Below, in pieces: positions 1 to 7,351 of a DNA stretch of 9,517 nt. The notes beneath the pieces are model-generated. The model was not told where the DNA came from, did not search any database, and saw only the letters and a list, made by a program, of their open reading frames with translations. Both the position numbers and the translations under genes were made by a program. The stretch's first letter is position 1, and every line of letters begins with the position of its first letter. Source of the DNA: Acidaminococcus sp. CAG:917 (lineage in GTDB: Bacteria > Bacillota > Clostridia > Christensenellales > CAG-917); NCBI GenBank assembly GCA_000437555.1, contig FR901016.1:31027-40543 (forward strand). Reading direction: 5' to 3'.

Positions 1-593
1 CTGCCGTTTTAAAACAGGGGTCTCAAGGAACGCAAGTCAGAACTCTTCAAACCAAACTTATAAATTGGGGATATATGACGGGTTCGGTGGACGGAATTTT
101 CGGACCTAAAACATTAAACGGCGTTTTGTATTTTCAACGTAAAAACGGACTTGTTGCCGACGGTATAGTGGGTGCTAAGACAGCGGCGGCGTTAGGTATG
201 ACGCTCAGCAATACCTCAAGCAGCACCGGCGGTGGATACAGCAATTCCGATATCAATCTTTTGGCAAGACTCGTCTATGCAGAAGCGCGAGGGGAGCCAT
301 ACACGGGTCAGGTCGCGGTAGCGGCGGTAGTATTGAACAGAGTCAAAAGCTCGTCTTTCCCGAACACGATAGCGGGAGTCATATACGAACCCTATGCCTT
401 TACCTGCGTCAACGACGGACAGATAAACCTTACGCCCAACAGCACGGCGCGTCAGGCGGCTCTCGATGCGATGAACGGTTGGGACCCGACAAACGGTTGT
501 ATATATTATTACAACCCGTCCACGGCGACAAGCAGCTGGATATGGTCAAGGCAGGTCAGACTCTCTATAGGCAGTCACAACTTTGCGGTTTAA
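1..593 (+). CDS. sleB: Spore cortex-lytic enzyme SleB (3' part, 5' end outside window)
   Basis: The reading frame is open from the left edge (first full codon at position 3), so the start and signal peptide lie outside the window and the ATG at 75 is internal. About 196 residues are visible. A peptidoglycan-binding repeat (PG_binding_1 type) covers codons from about 3 to 200, with the typical VRTLQ, DGIFGPKT and DGIVGAKT motifs. A short Ser/Gly/Thr linker follows, then a SleB-type hydrolase domain from about 240 to the stop. The domain contains YAEARGEP, whose first Glu (codon 282-284) matches the catalytic glutamate of the family, followed by AVAAVVLNRV. SleB enzymes are lytic transglycosylases that cut muramic-delta-lactam cortex peptidoglycan during germination. 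The stop overlaps the ribosome binding site of the next gene, ypeB, its usual partner, which supports SleB over other cell-wall hydrolases. The sporulation promoter must lie upstream of the window. Confidence 0.93.
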   Translation, partial: AVLKQGSQGTQVRTLQTKLINWGYMTGSVDGIFGPKTLNGVLYFQRKNGLVADGIVGAKTAAALGMTLSNTSSSTGGGYSNSDINLLARLVYAEARGEPYTGQVAVAAVVLNRVKSSSFPNTIAGVIYEPYAFTCVNDGQINLTPNSTARQAALDAMNGWDPTNGCIYYYNPSTATSSWIWSRQVRLSIGSHNFAV

Positions 594-598
594 GGAGG
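592..598 (+). promoter_or_regulatory. Ribosome binding site of ypeB
   Basis: AAGGAGG lies four bases before the ATG at 603 and shares two bases with the sleB stop codon, so the two genes are tightly linked in one transcript. Confidence 0.85.
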
Positions 599-602
599 AG
601 AT

Positions 603-1946
603 ATGGAAAAAACTAACGTAGATAAAAAAGACAAAACAATAAAAGCGCTAATTGCCACAATTATAGTGATATCGCTTTTACTGATAGCCGCGGTAGTCGC
701 GTTTGCCGTTTTATTCAACCCCGATTCTCCAACGGTGGAAGCTGAAAATATGCTCGAGGGAACCTATCAAAGGGCGTATTATAATCTTGTGGCTGAGGTC
801 AACGAAATGTCGGTCGATTTAAAAAAGATTGACGCCGCAACGTCGGGCAAAATAGAGCAGGAATATCTTTACGAAGTATGGAATGCGGGACAGAGTGCGT
901 CAAGTAATCTGTCAAGTTTCGATACGAGCGGCGAGGGCGGTGAAAAACTTAAAAAGTTTATAAACCAAGTTCAGGATTACGCATATTACCTTGCCAAGAA
1001 GACAACGGCGGACAATCCGCTCAGCGAAAATGAAAAACAAAATTTGTTTCAGATAGGACAAATGCTTGAAGTCGTTTCCGATAATTTATCGGGAATTCAA
1101 GATGACCTGAAAAGCGGGAAGTCTTTTCTTGGCTCGGACGGCGTTTTAAAATCAATGCCCGACGTCTTTGAAAACTTTGTCGAACCTGACGTCGATTACC
1201 CGACGCTCATTTATGACGGACCTTTCTCGGACGGCGACGAAAAATCGGTATCCGATAAAACAGAAGCAGTTTCCGTTTCTAAGGCACAGGAAAGAATAAG
1301 AAATATCTTTTCGTTAAACGACAATACGTCTATAGAACTTGTGGCGGATACGGACGAAATGTATTGCTTTAAAACGCAGATAGACGGAAGCGAAACGTAC
1401 GTCAACGTGACAAAATCGGACGCAGAACTCTTAGGCTTTACAGTGACAAAAAGGGTTGACGCTCCTAAAGATTTTTCAAACGACGAAATAATCTCCGCCA
1501 CGCTCAAATACGGTAAATCATTGGGATTTGAAAATCTGATTGCGGTATGGGTGGAAAAAACGGACGGATATGCTTATGTCAATACGGCGGTAAAAGAAAA
1601 CGGCGTGGTAATATATCCCGACATCGTGAAATTTAAAGTTGCACTTGACGACCTTAAAGTACTCGGCGTTGAAGCGAGTCACTATGCAAAAAATCACAAG
1701 GAAAGGCAATTCGGTCAAATCAATATAACAGAGGCCGACGCCGTGGCTAAAGCCGACCCGAGAATGCAAATTAAAAACGTTCGTCTTGCGATTATCCCTT
1801 ACGGAGAAAAGAGCGAGAAGCTGTGTTATGAATTAAACGGAGAAATAAACGGGGGCGAATACTTTGTTTATATCGACTGCGCTACAGGCGAGGAAGTAAA
1901 CATTTTATACGTTGTCAATTCGGATGCGGGACAGCTTGTGTTATAA
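603..1946 (+). CDS. ypeB: Germination protein YpeB
   Basis: This 447-residue protein has the usual YpeB length and layout. A short Lys/Asp-rich N-terminus is followed by one membrane segment (residues about 14-38), which anchors it in the spore inner membrane with the rest outside. An N-terminal helical domain follows to about residue 190. Residues from about 224 to the end hold PepSY-like repeats: VSKAQERI starts the first, and the last ends in GGEYFVYIDCATGEEV. In Bacillus, YpeB and SleB stabilise each other in dormant spores, and YpeB is degraded during germination. That role is family knowledge; the membrane anchor, the repeats and the position directly after sleB are what the sequence shows. 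The start follows a strong AAGGAGG nine bases after the sleB stop. No further gene follows in the operon before the terminator at 2048-2082. Confidence 0.93.
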   Translation: MEKTNVDKKDKTIKALIATIIVISLLLIAAVVAFAVLFNPDSPTVEAENMLEGTYQRAYYNLVAEVNEMSVDLKKIDAATSGKIEQEYLYEVWNAGQSASSNLSSFDTSGEGGEKLKKFINQVQDYAYYLAKKTTADNPLSENEKQNLFQIGQMLEVVSDNLSGIQDDLKSGKSFLGSDGVLKSMPDVFENFVEPDVDYPTLIYDGPFSDGDEKSVSDKTEAVSVSKAQERIRNIFSLNDNTSIELVADTDEMYCFKTQIDGSETYVNVTKSDAELLGFTVTKRVDAPKDFSNDEIISATLKYGKSLGFENLIAVWVEKTDGYAYVNTAVKENGVVIYPDIVKFKVALDDLKVLGVEASHYAKNHKERQFGQINITEADAVAKADPRMQIKNVRLAIIPYGEKSEKLCYELNGEINGGEYFVYIDCATGEEVNILYVVNSDAGQLVL

Positions 1947-2047
1947 ATCTGTTTAAGCAAAATTAAATTAAGTCTTGGCAACCGAAGTTAAACACTGAGC
2001 GACACCTGCAAAGCTAACGGTTAAAGGTAAAATCGGCAGTGTAGCAA

Positions 2048-2082
2048 TAAAAAAGAAGCGGAAGTCCGCTTCTTTTTGTTTT
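2048..2082. terminator. Bidirectional terminator between ypeB and the zinc-ribbon gene
   Basis: The arms AAAAGAAGCGG (2051-2061) and CCGCTTCTTTT (2066-2076) enclose an AAGT loop. A T-rich run follows on the plus strand and the A-rich left flank gives a T-run on the minus strand, so one hairpin can stop both ypeB and the convergent gene ending at 2086. Confidence 0.88.
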
Positions 2083-2085
2083 TTA

Positions 2086-3156
2086 TTATTGCGCCGTATC
2101 TACAGGCTCGGCGTTGCCTTTTTCGTCTTTAGACTTTTTCTTTTTTTCCTTTTTAGCCTTTTTTTGTTTTTTGCCGTCGCCTTCCGGGTTTTGTGCTTCA
2201 GATGCCATGGGATTGAAAGGGTCGGTATTTTCTGTTTCTTCGGTTTTGTCGGATATAGGTTGGGCCTTTAAGAAGAAGAAAACTATTGAAAGGACAAACA
2301 TTAAAAGCCCTAACGCCACGCCCACCAGCAATGTGCACATATCGACAGTCGCTATCATTTTAAAGTATGAGCCGAAGTCCATTTGCGGTCCGTTGGATAA
2401 AAGCAATGAAATATACGGCTCGACGGCGGTAGCGACAAAGATGAGAAAAATTAAAGCAGAAAATACGATGTTTGTTATTCCCGCTCCTTTACCGTATGCT
2501 TTAAACGAAGCGATAAAGATATTAAATATTATCATTATGCAAGCGAGGAAGAACTGGACAACGCCCAATAAATAGAATACCGACGAAACAATTTCCGTTC
2601 CTCTGAAGATATCCGCTCCAAAAGTTATAAGCAATTCAAGATACGTTATTCCGACAAAGTTTTCAAGCCCCGCGCTGTTTGGCAGCGTGAGCGTGCCCAT
2701 CGTCAAGAGATATCCCAAGACGTGGAAAAGCACTACGCCCAAACCGATAAAAAGCAAAACGAGACTTTTTGCCACGCTTCCCGTCCATTTTCTCGAAGTG
2801 ACTTCCTCTTCTTGCTGCTCCTCTTGAACGGGTTGTTGCTGAGGGTAGGGGTACGGAGGAGCCTGCGGATAGGGCTGAGGCGTATATCCGTTATAGGGGG
2901 CGTATCCGTAGGGCGGATACTGAGGCGGATATGGCGGATATTGCTGTCCGACTCCGCCGACGGGGCGTTGGCTGTAATTGTTTGCCGATTGCGCGGTTTG
3001 TTGGTCTACCGTGTTTTGTCTCGGCGGAATAACCACGCTTATGGTAACGCCGCAATTCGGGTTAGGGCATTTGATACGATGTTTATATCCTGCCGGCGCG
3101 TTTTTAGGCGCGTCGAAGCTGATTTCCGTATGACAGCTCGGGCATCTCGTAAACAT
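2086..3156 (-). CDS. Zinc-ribbon, Pro/Tyr-rich, four-helix membrane protein of unknown function
   Basis: I do not recognise a named family for this 356-residue protein. Residues 5-35 form a likely zinc ribbon (C5-x2-C8, then C30-x4-C35), as in the short N-terminal ribbons found on many bacterial membrane proteins. Residues about 71-108 are a low-complexity linker dominated by Pro, Tyr and Gln, ending in an acidic QEEQQEEE stretch. Four hydrophobic segments follow at about 129-152, 190-217, 226-250 and 268-297. The tail (about 300-356) starts acidic and then becomes Lys-rich (329-345). With an even number of helices, both ends are probably cytoplasmic, although no topology is proven. The start at 3156 has AGGAGG six bases upstream and a sigma-A-like promoter at 3199-3227. 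The gene is monocistronic and convergent with ypeB, so a germination role cannot be assumed. The ends could bind nucleic acid or protein, but that is only inference. Confidence 0.85.
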   Translation of the reverse strand: MFTRCPSCHTEISFDAPKNAPAGYKHRIKCPNPNCGVTISVVIPPRQNTVDQQTAQSANNYSQRPVGGVGQQYPPYPPQYPPYGYAPYNGYTPQPYPQAPPYPYPQQQPVQEEQQEEEVTSRKWTGSVAKSLVLLFIGLGVVLFHVLGYLLTMGTLTLPNSAGLENFVGITYLELLITFGADIFRGTEIVSSVFYLLGVVQFFLACIMIIFNIFIASFKAYGKGAGITNIVFSALIFLIFVATAVEPYISLLLSNGPQMDFGSYFKMIATVDMCTLLVGVALGLLMFVLSIVFFFLKAQPISDKTEETENTDPFNPMASEAQNPEGDGKKQKKAKKEKKKKSKDEKGNAEPVDTAQ

Positions 3157-3162
3157 TGCTTT

Positions 3163-3168
3163 CCTCCT
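3163..3168 (-). promoter_or_regulatory. Ribosome binding site of the zinc-ribbon membrane protein gene
   Basis: A perfect AGGAGG on the minus strand lies six bases before the ATG (3154-3156) and fixes the start. Confidence 0.85.
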
Positions 3169-3198
3169 ATGTTAATTAAAGACTAAAATACATAATAA

Positions 3199-3227
3199 AT
3201 ATTAAACCAATTCACAACTATTGTCAA
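3199..3227 (-). promoter_or_regulatory. Predicted sigma-A promoter of the zinc-ribbon membrane protein gene
   Basis: On the minus strand the -35 box is TTGACA (3222-3227), a perfect match, followed by a 17-base spacer and the -10 box TAATAT (3199-3204), a 4 of 6 match. The predicted transcript starts near 3192 with a leader of about 36 bases. It is a housekeeping-type signal and not an obvious sporulation promoter. Confidence 0.7.
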
Positions 3228-3338
3228 TAAGACAGCGGAAAAAACAGTTTCCAAATAATGAAAATACGCTCAAATATAGTAAAAAAATAGTCTTAAAGTT
3301 TCGACAGAGTGTTTTTTTGTTTTATTTGCAGGGAACTT

Positions 3339-3380
3339 AAAAAAGGGCATATGCGGTTATATTGCAAAACCGAGCCGCAT
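3339..3380 (-). terminator. Probable terminator after the ECF S-component gene
   Basis: On the minus strand, ATGCGG (3375-3380) pairs with CCGCAT (3351-3356), and a run of six T follows after a six-base gap. A competing stem of CGGTT and AACCG lies inside. The hairpin begins ten bases beyond the stop at 3390. The long loop and the gap before the T-run make it weaker than the other terminators here. Confidence 0.5.
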
Positions 3381-3389
3381 TTTTACAAC

Positions 3390-4085
3390 CTAAAAGCCGT
3401 CTTTGTTTTGAATATCGTGTTGTAAATTTTCCGTTAAACCGCTCTTGTTTCGGGGGAGGCGTTTGCTGTCGCTTTGTTTGGAATCTCTTTTTTTTGAAAA
3501 TCTTTTTCTTATCAAGCTCAACGATTTAATTGCAGAAATATCCTTTCCGAGTATTTTATAAAGCGTCACCGTTACGGGAAGATATAAAACTGTGACTATG
3601 CAAAAGTTTGAAACGACGTGGACGATGTAAAACCAGGCGCCGCGAATATAATATGCGCTGAAAAGATAGCCAAGTTCGCTTTTCGGCACTCCGTTAACGC
3701 TGGCAAACATTACGTCAATGGCGGTGGAAAGCACCCCGAAGAATACCGTAAACACAACGGCAACGACAACGGCAACGACAGGCGACGGCTTTTTCAGACA
3801 CAGTGCAGCGGTAAATGCGAGAGCGTTCCAATATATATAATAAAGAATAACCCAAGAGCCGAATCCGTAAAGCAAAATCTCCACAGTGCAGAAAATCATT
3901 GTAGCCGTCATTGTCCGTCTTGCTCCGAAAGCCGAGGCGTAACAAATTATAAGAAGCGTTACCGCTTCAACGTTGGGTATAAAACTCAATGCAAGTTTCA
4001 GCACCGTAAGCGACGCCGCCATAACGGCGACGTAGGTCAGGTTGACCGATGCGCTTTTGTTTTGCCCGCTTCCTATTTTTTGCAT
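3390..4085 (-). CDS. ECF transporter S-component, probably for cobalamin
   Basis: This 231-residue protein has five or six hydrophobic segments between residues about 16 and 180, as expected for the substrate-binding S-component of an energy-coupling-factor vitamin transporter. The first helix holds an Ala-x3-Ala motif (A20 and A24), which in this family contacts the shared T-component. FIPNVEAVTLLI (35-46) resembles the conserved helix 1-2 region of S-components predicted to carry cobalamin. Specificity is inferred mainly from context: the gene lies 19 bases after a DUF4430 lipoprotein gene under a cobalamin riboswitch and beside the B12-dependent metH. No ATPase or T-component gene is in the window, so a shared energising module elsewhere is likely. 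After residue 190 there is an unusual hydrophilic tail of about 40 residues rich in Lys, Arg and Ser. No good ribosome binding site precedes the ATG, so translation may be coupled to the upstream gene. Confidence 0.78.
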   Translation of the reverse strand: MQKIGSGQNKSASVNLTYVAVMAASLTVLKLALSFIPNVEAVTLLIICYASAFGARRTMTATMIFCTVEILLYGFGSWVILYYIYWNALAFTAALCLKKPSPVVAVVVAVVFTVFFGVLSTAIDVMFASVNGVPKSELGYLFSAYYIRGAWFYIVHVVSNFCIVTVLYLPVTVTLYKILGKDISAIKSLSLIRKRFSKKRDSKQSDSKRLPRNKSGLTENLQHDIQNKDGF

Positions 4086-4104
4086 TTTAAAAAGCTGAAA
4101 TTAT

Positions 4105-4626
4105 CTACCACGAAAAAGTGTTCACCATAAAGGCATATGCTTCTCCGTTCTCGACAGGCAGGGAAGATATGCCGACATAGGACGATTTGAAATCGAAACC
4201 GTCAAAGCTAAAAAACTTTGAGAACTGCGAATAATCGATAAGGTCGGCACGGTCTATCGAGTGATAAACGGAGATAAACTGCGATGAGACGTCATAGGTC
4301 ATATCTACCAAGGTATCGCCCTCGTAGTAGCCGAGCGATGTGATGTAAGCGCCGTAACTGCTATCGTTAAAACCGTAAGCGATTTTGTTTTCGCTCTTTA
4401 GCTGCAACAGCAATTCGTGTGCGCTTGCCGACGTGGTGGTCACATCAAAACTTTTCAGAACTTGAGGGGCGGCATTGCAGTCGGGTGCTAAAAGATAAAC
4501 CGTTACGCTCTTTTGGGAATTGTTGCCCACAGTCGGGGCAAGGGGATTGTCGCAAGCGACGAAAACAAGTGAAATTGCCGTGACGATTAAAACCAGCGCC
4601 ACAACAGATAAAATGTGTTTTTTCAT
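4105..4626 (-). CDS. DUF4430 (transcobalamin-like) lipoprotein, probable cobalamin-binding
   Basis: The 173-residue product has a lipoprotein signal peptide: MKK, a hydrophobic stretch (5-23) and a lipobox ending in F-V-A-C25, so Cys25 should be lipidated and the protein held outside the membrane. The mature part has the features of DUF4430, which is related to the C-terminal domain of transcobalamin and intrinsic factor. These are an SSYGAYITSL motif near residues 89-98 and a C-terminal VGISSLPVENGEAYAFMV stretch near 152-169. In this location it would capture cobalamin and pass it to the S-component encoded next. A cobalamin riboswitch directly upstream supports that reading strongly. The GGAGGG ribosome binding site lies just before the ATG, within reach of riboswitch control. 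The family assignment is by motif and context, not by a search, and DUF4430 domains in general need not all bind B12. Confidence 0.76.
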   Translation of the reverse strand: MKKHILSVVALVLIVTAISLVFVACDNPLAPTVGNNSQKSVTVYLLAPDCNAAPQVLKSFDVTTTSASAHELLLQLKSENKIAYGFNDSSYGAYITSLGYYEGDTLVDMTYDVSSQFISVYHSIDRADLIDYSQFSKFFSFDGFDFKSSYVGISSLPVENGEAYAFMVNTFSW

Positions 4627-4630
4627 TTTA

Positions 4631-4636
4631 CCCTCC
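4631..4636 (-). promoter_or_regulatory. Ribosome binding site of the DUF4430 lipoprotein gene
   Basis: GGAGGG on the minus strand lies four bases before the ATG and about 20 bases after the riboswitch 3' end. I see no terminator between the riboswitch and this site, so occlusion of the site is the most likely control point. Confidence 0.8.
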
Positions 4637-4655
4637 GTAAAATAAATTATTTTTT

Positions 4656-4807
4656 GCGCAGACCGGTATCCTGACTCTAAGAGAATTTCCTTTATAAACT
4701 AAAGACAATCCTTTGCCGTCTTCCCTCTCGGTGACGTATGGCAACTTGGCTTATTACAGTAGCGGGGGCTGTGTCGGATTTCCACCGACTTCCCTGACGT
4801 CTTGTGC
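4656..4807 (-). ncRNA. Cobalamin riboswitch
   Basis: The minus strand carries the hallmark B12 elements in order. A conserved core at about 4761-4797 includes GTGGAAATCCGACACAGCCC and the CGCTACTGT segment. A GCCA-to-GGGAAG region follows near 4723-4747. The 3' element AGTCAGGATACCGGTCTGC lies near 4658-4676. Closing stem P1 can form between bases near 4799-4807 and 4656-4664, with AGAC pairing to GTCT. The class senses adenosylcobalamin or related cobalamins and normally turns expression off when the vitamin is plentiful. It sits in the leader of the DUF4430 lipoprotein and ECF S-component genes. The missing terminator between aptamer and start codon points to translational control. Confidence 0.95.
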
Positions 4808-4830
4808 GATATCACTTTAACACGAATGCA

Positions 4831-4870
4831 AAAAAAAGAAAAGTAAAACCTGCCTATTTGGGCAGGTTTT
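4831..4870 (-). terminator. Terminator of the metF-metH operon
   Basis: AAAACCTGCC and GGCAGGTTTT (4845-4854 and 4861-4870) form a ten-pair stem around a six-base loop. On the minus strand a T-rich tail (ACTTTTC followed by seven T, down to 4831) follows directly, so it ends the transcript coming from metH about 150 bases after its stop. It stands only 37 bases before the riboswitch. The plus strand also has a short T-run, but there is no plus-strand gene to stop. Confidence 0.82.
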
Positions 4871-5023
4871 AATTGAATTTAATTAAACATTAAAAACCGT
4901 TGTTTGATTTTATAACGGCGCAATTTCGGTAAATTCGTTTTTGCACGCTTTAAAAGCAAGGTTTAGTCATTCTTGTTTTTGCAAGCTGTCAAAAATTTAA
5001 AAAGACTTTGTGCCTTTAACAAT
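4871..5023. other. Untranslated stretch after metH with no recognised feature
   Basis: This AT-rich DNA between the metH stop and its terminator should be the 3' untranslated region of the operon. A minus-strand TTGACA occurs at 4987-4992, but nothing like a -10 box follows at 16-18 bases, so I do not call a promoter here. Confidence 0.5.
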
Positions 5024-7351
5024 TCAAACCTTTTTTATATAATCGGGATTCAAATCAAAAAATTCGCTAAGTTTTATTACCGTGTCCCGTGCGTCTTTGC
5101 AATATATTCCGCCTATCTGTTCGGCGTATTCGGGGGTGAGAACTGCGCCTCCGCAAAATACGGGAATATTAAACTTTTCCTTGACAAGTTTTATTTGTTT
5201 TGCCATATTTTCCGCCGTAGTGGTCATGAGTGCGGAGAGTCCCAAAACGCAGGGATAATTTTTTTCGACGGCGTCGACTACCGTTTGATAATCCACGTCG
5301 CGGCCGAGGTCGACAACTTTAAATCCGTAGTTTGAAGTTATCGCTTTTACGATATTTTTACCTATGTCGTGTATGTCGCCTTTTACTGTTGCGATGACAA
5401 AGGTTTTTATGTTTCCCTCTTTTTTTGCGTCGCCGAGTGCGTTTTCGATTTCTTCAAACGCTGCTTTTGCGGCGTCGCTTGACGCGATAAGCTGAGGAAG
5501 GAAGACCTTTCCGTCTTCATATAGCCTGCCTATCTCGTTAAGCGCAGGCATAACGTATTTTTCCGCTACTTCCATCGGCTTTAACGAATTGAGCAGGGAA
5601 ATTGTTTCCTCTCTTGCGCTGTCGGTCTGTCCCGTCACGATAAGGTCGGAAAGGTCGCCCTTTGATTCCGAAACGGGAATAGAGTGGGGAGTGGTATTTT
5701 CGATATAAATTTTTGCCGAATCGGGTTTGGCAAGCAAAAAGTTTACTGCGTCTTTGCTTCCCGAAAGCATACTCATGGCGGGATTTATGATGGCAAGCGT
5801 AAGCCCTCTGGACTTTGCCATATCGTAAAACGATGCGTTTATTATCTCGCGTGACGGCATACCGAAAGATACGTTGGAAACCCCCAGCGCCGTTTTTATT
5901 CCTTTTTTTGTCAGGGCTTCGACGGTATCGAGGGTAACAAGTGCCGTTCCCGGAGCGGAAGATTCCGCCATGGTCAATGCGTCGATAATAACTTTTGAGC
6001 GGTCTATACCGAAATTTTCTGCGGCTTTTATTATTTTATCCGCGATTTTCAGCCTGTCTTCTGCGTTGTCGGGAATACCTCTTTCGTCCATGGTAAGGCC
6101 TATAACCGCCGCGCCGTATTTTTTTACGAGGGGCAGAATAGTATTTAGCGAACTGTCCGAACCGTTGACGCTGTTCACTATTGCAACGCCGTCATAATAT
6201 CTGAGAGCCTTCTCGATGACTTCGGGTTTTGACGAGTCTATCTGAAGCGGCAGGGTTGTCGCCTTAGATAATCTGCTTATCATTTCAAGCATCGCTTTTG
6301 TTTCGTCTATTCCGCTGACGCCCACGTTTACGTCTAAAATCGCGGCGTTTTGTTTTTCCTGCTTTACGCCTTCGGACACCAAAAAATCATAGTCGTTTTC
6401 CCTGAGTGCCGCCTGAACTTTTTTCTTGCCCGTCGGGTTTATTCTCTCCCCCACGACTACGTGAGAGTCAAGAGAGGCGGATTTGTATGCCGAACATACC
6501 CAAACGCCCTTGCTTGGTTTATGCTCCGCCTTTACGGATTTAGTAAGCGAGGCGCAAAGCGCAATATGCGCGGGAGTCGTTCCGCAGCAGCCGCCCAGAA
6601 TGTTTGCTCCCATAGCCTTTATTTTTGCCATACTTTCAGCAAAAGTCTTTTCGTCTATGTCGTAAACCGTCTTTTTGTCCTTAATCGACGGCATGCCCGC
6701 ATTCGGTTTAATGACCACGGGCAGTGAAGTGCACTCTAAAAGTTTTTTTGCAATTTCTTCCATCTGCACGGGACCTACCGAACAGTTTGCGCCGAGTGCG
6801 TCGACGCCTAAAGCTTCCATAGTCAGGGCAAAAGAGCGGATATCCACGCCGAAAAAAGTCCTGAGATTCTTTTCAAACGACATAGTGACGCAAACGGGAA
6901 GAGAACTGTTTTCTTTTGCCGCAAGGACAGCCGCTCTCGCTTCGGACAGAGAAGTCATCGTCTCGATAGCAATATAATCCGTTCTGTCGGCTGCCAAAAG
7001 AATTATTCTTTTAAATTCGTCGTAGGCTTCGTCAAAAGAAATTCCGCCCTCGCCGACGATTTTGCCGAGAGGACCTATATCGAGTGCGGTATAATTTGCA
7101 CCGCTTTTTTTTGCCGTGTCAATTGCCGAACCGATAACTTTTTCAAGCTCGTCGCCGTATTTATAAAAGTTTGCTCCAAACGTATTGGTATAAACTACGT
7201 CCGAGCCGCTTTCAACATAGCTGCGGTGAATATCTTCTATAATTTCGGGTGAAGTGATGTTCAGTTTTTCGGGTAAACCCGCATAGCCTCTTTCCAAAAG
7301 AGAACTTCCCATTCCGCCGTCTAAAATTAAATCCTGTTTAAAATCAATCAT
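5024..7351 (-). CDS. metH: Cobalamin-dependent methionine synthase, short form without reactivation domain
   Basis: The 775-residue enzyme moves a methyl group from 5-methyltetrahydrofolate through cobalamin to homocysteine, giving methionine. Three modules are visible. The homocysteine domain (1 to about 275) has the zinc ligands Cys190 (GANCS) and Cys255-Cys256 (GGCCGT). The pterin-binding domain (about 295-560) has GERINPTG at 301, DVNVG at 340, IDSS at 371 and NSVNG at 393. The cobalamin module has a helical cap (about 585-640, including GKVFLPQ) and a Rossmann domain with the D659-x-H661-x2-G664 motif whose His coordinates cobalt, then GLS at 704 and GG at 734. The protein stops there, whereas the E. 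coli enzyme (about 1,227 residues) continues into an AdoMet-binding reactivation domain. That domain is the separate gene just upstream, which this ATG overlaps by eight bases. The ribosome binding site is weak (GTGGG), which suits translational coupling. Confidence 0.95.
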   Translation of the reverse strand: MIDFKQDLILDGGMGSSLLERGYAGLPEKLNITSPEIIEDIHRSYVESGSDVVYTNTFGANFYKYGDELEKVIGSAIDTAKKSGANYTALDIGPLGKIVGEGGISFDEAYDEFKRIILLAADRTDYIAIETMTSLSEARAAVLAAKENSSLPVCVTMSFEKNLRTFFGVDIRSFALTMEALGVDALGANCSVGPVQMEEIAKKLLECTSLPVVIKPNAGMPSIKDKKTVYDIDEKTFAESMAKIKAMGANILGGCCGTTPAHIALCASLTKSVKAEHKPSKGVWVCSAYKSASLDSHVVVGERINPTGKKKVQAALRENDYDFLVSEGVKQEKQNAAILDVNVGVSGIDETKAMLEMISRLSKATTLPLQIDSSKPEVIEKALRYYDGVAIVNSVNGSDSSLNTILPLVKKYGAAVIGLTMDERGIPDNAEDRLKIADKIIKAAENFGIDRSKVIIDALTMAESSAPGTALVTLDTVEALTKKGIKTALGVSNVSFGMPSREIINASFYDMAKSRGLTLAIINPAMSMLSGSKDAVNFLLAKPDSAKIYIENTTPHSIPVSESKGDLSDLIVTGQTDSAREETISLLNSLKPMEVAEKYVMPALNEIGRLYEDGKVFLPQLIASSDAAKAAFEEIENALGDAKKEGNIKTFVIATVKGDIHDIGKNIVKAITSNYGFKVVDLGRDVDYQTVVDAVEKNYPCVLGLSALMTTTAENMAKQIKLVKEKFNIPVFCGGAVLTPEYAEQIGGIYCKDARDTVIKLSEFFDLNPDYIKKV

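Noticed and set aside
1981..2001. A stretch resembling the GAAGTTAA...AGCG core of 5S rRNA after ypeB
   Set aside because: Only about 16 scattered bases agree, the flanking 5S helices are missing, and there is no rRNA context.
2722..3186. Long plus-strand open frame opposite the zinc-ribbon membrane protein gene
   Set aside because: It is a mirror of the Pro/Tyr-rich coding repeat, gives Arg/Leu-rich low-complexity sequence, lacks a ribosome binding site and overlaps a well-supported gene.
3300..3306. TTCGACA, which is a perfect Spo0A box (TGTCGAA) on the minus strand, about 75 bases upstream of the zinc-ribbon gene promoter
   Set aside because: A seven-base site is expected about once by chance in a window of this size on two strands, and its distance from the promoter is not telling.
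4987..4992. TTGACA on the minus strand downstream of metH as a promoter for the riboswitch transcript
   Set aside because: No -10-like hexamer follows at 16-18 bases, and a strong terminator lies between it and the riboswitch.
4973..5335. Plus-strand open frame at the 3' end of metH
   Set aside because: It is antisense to the conserved cobalamin-binding domain and has no supporting ribosome binding site or recognisable protein features.
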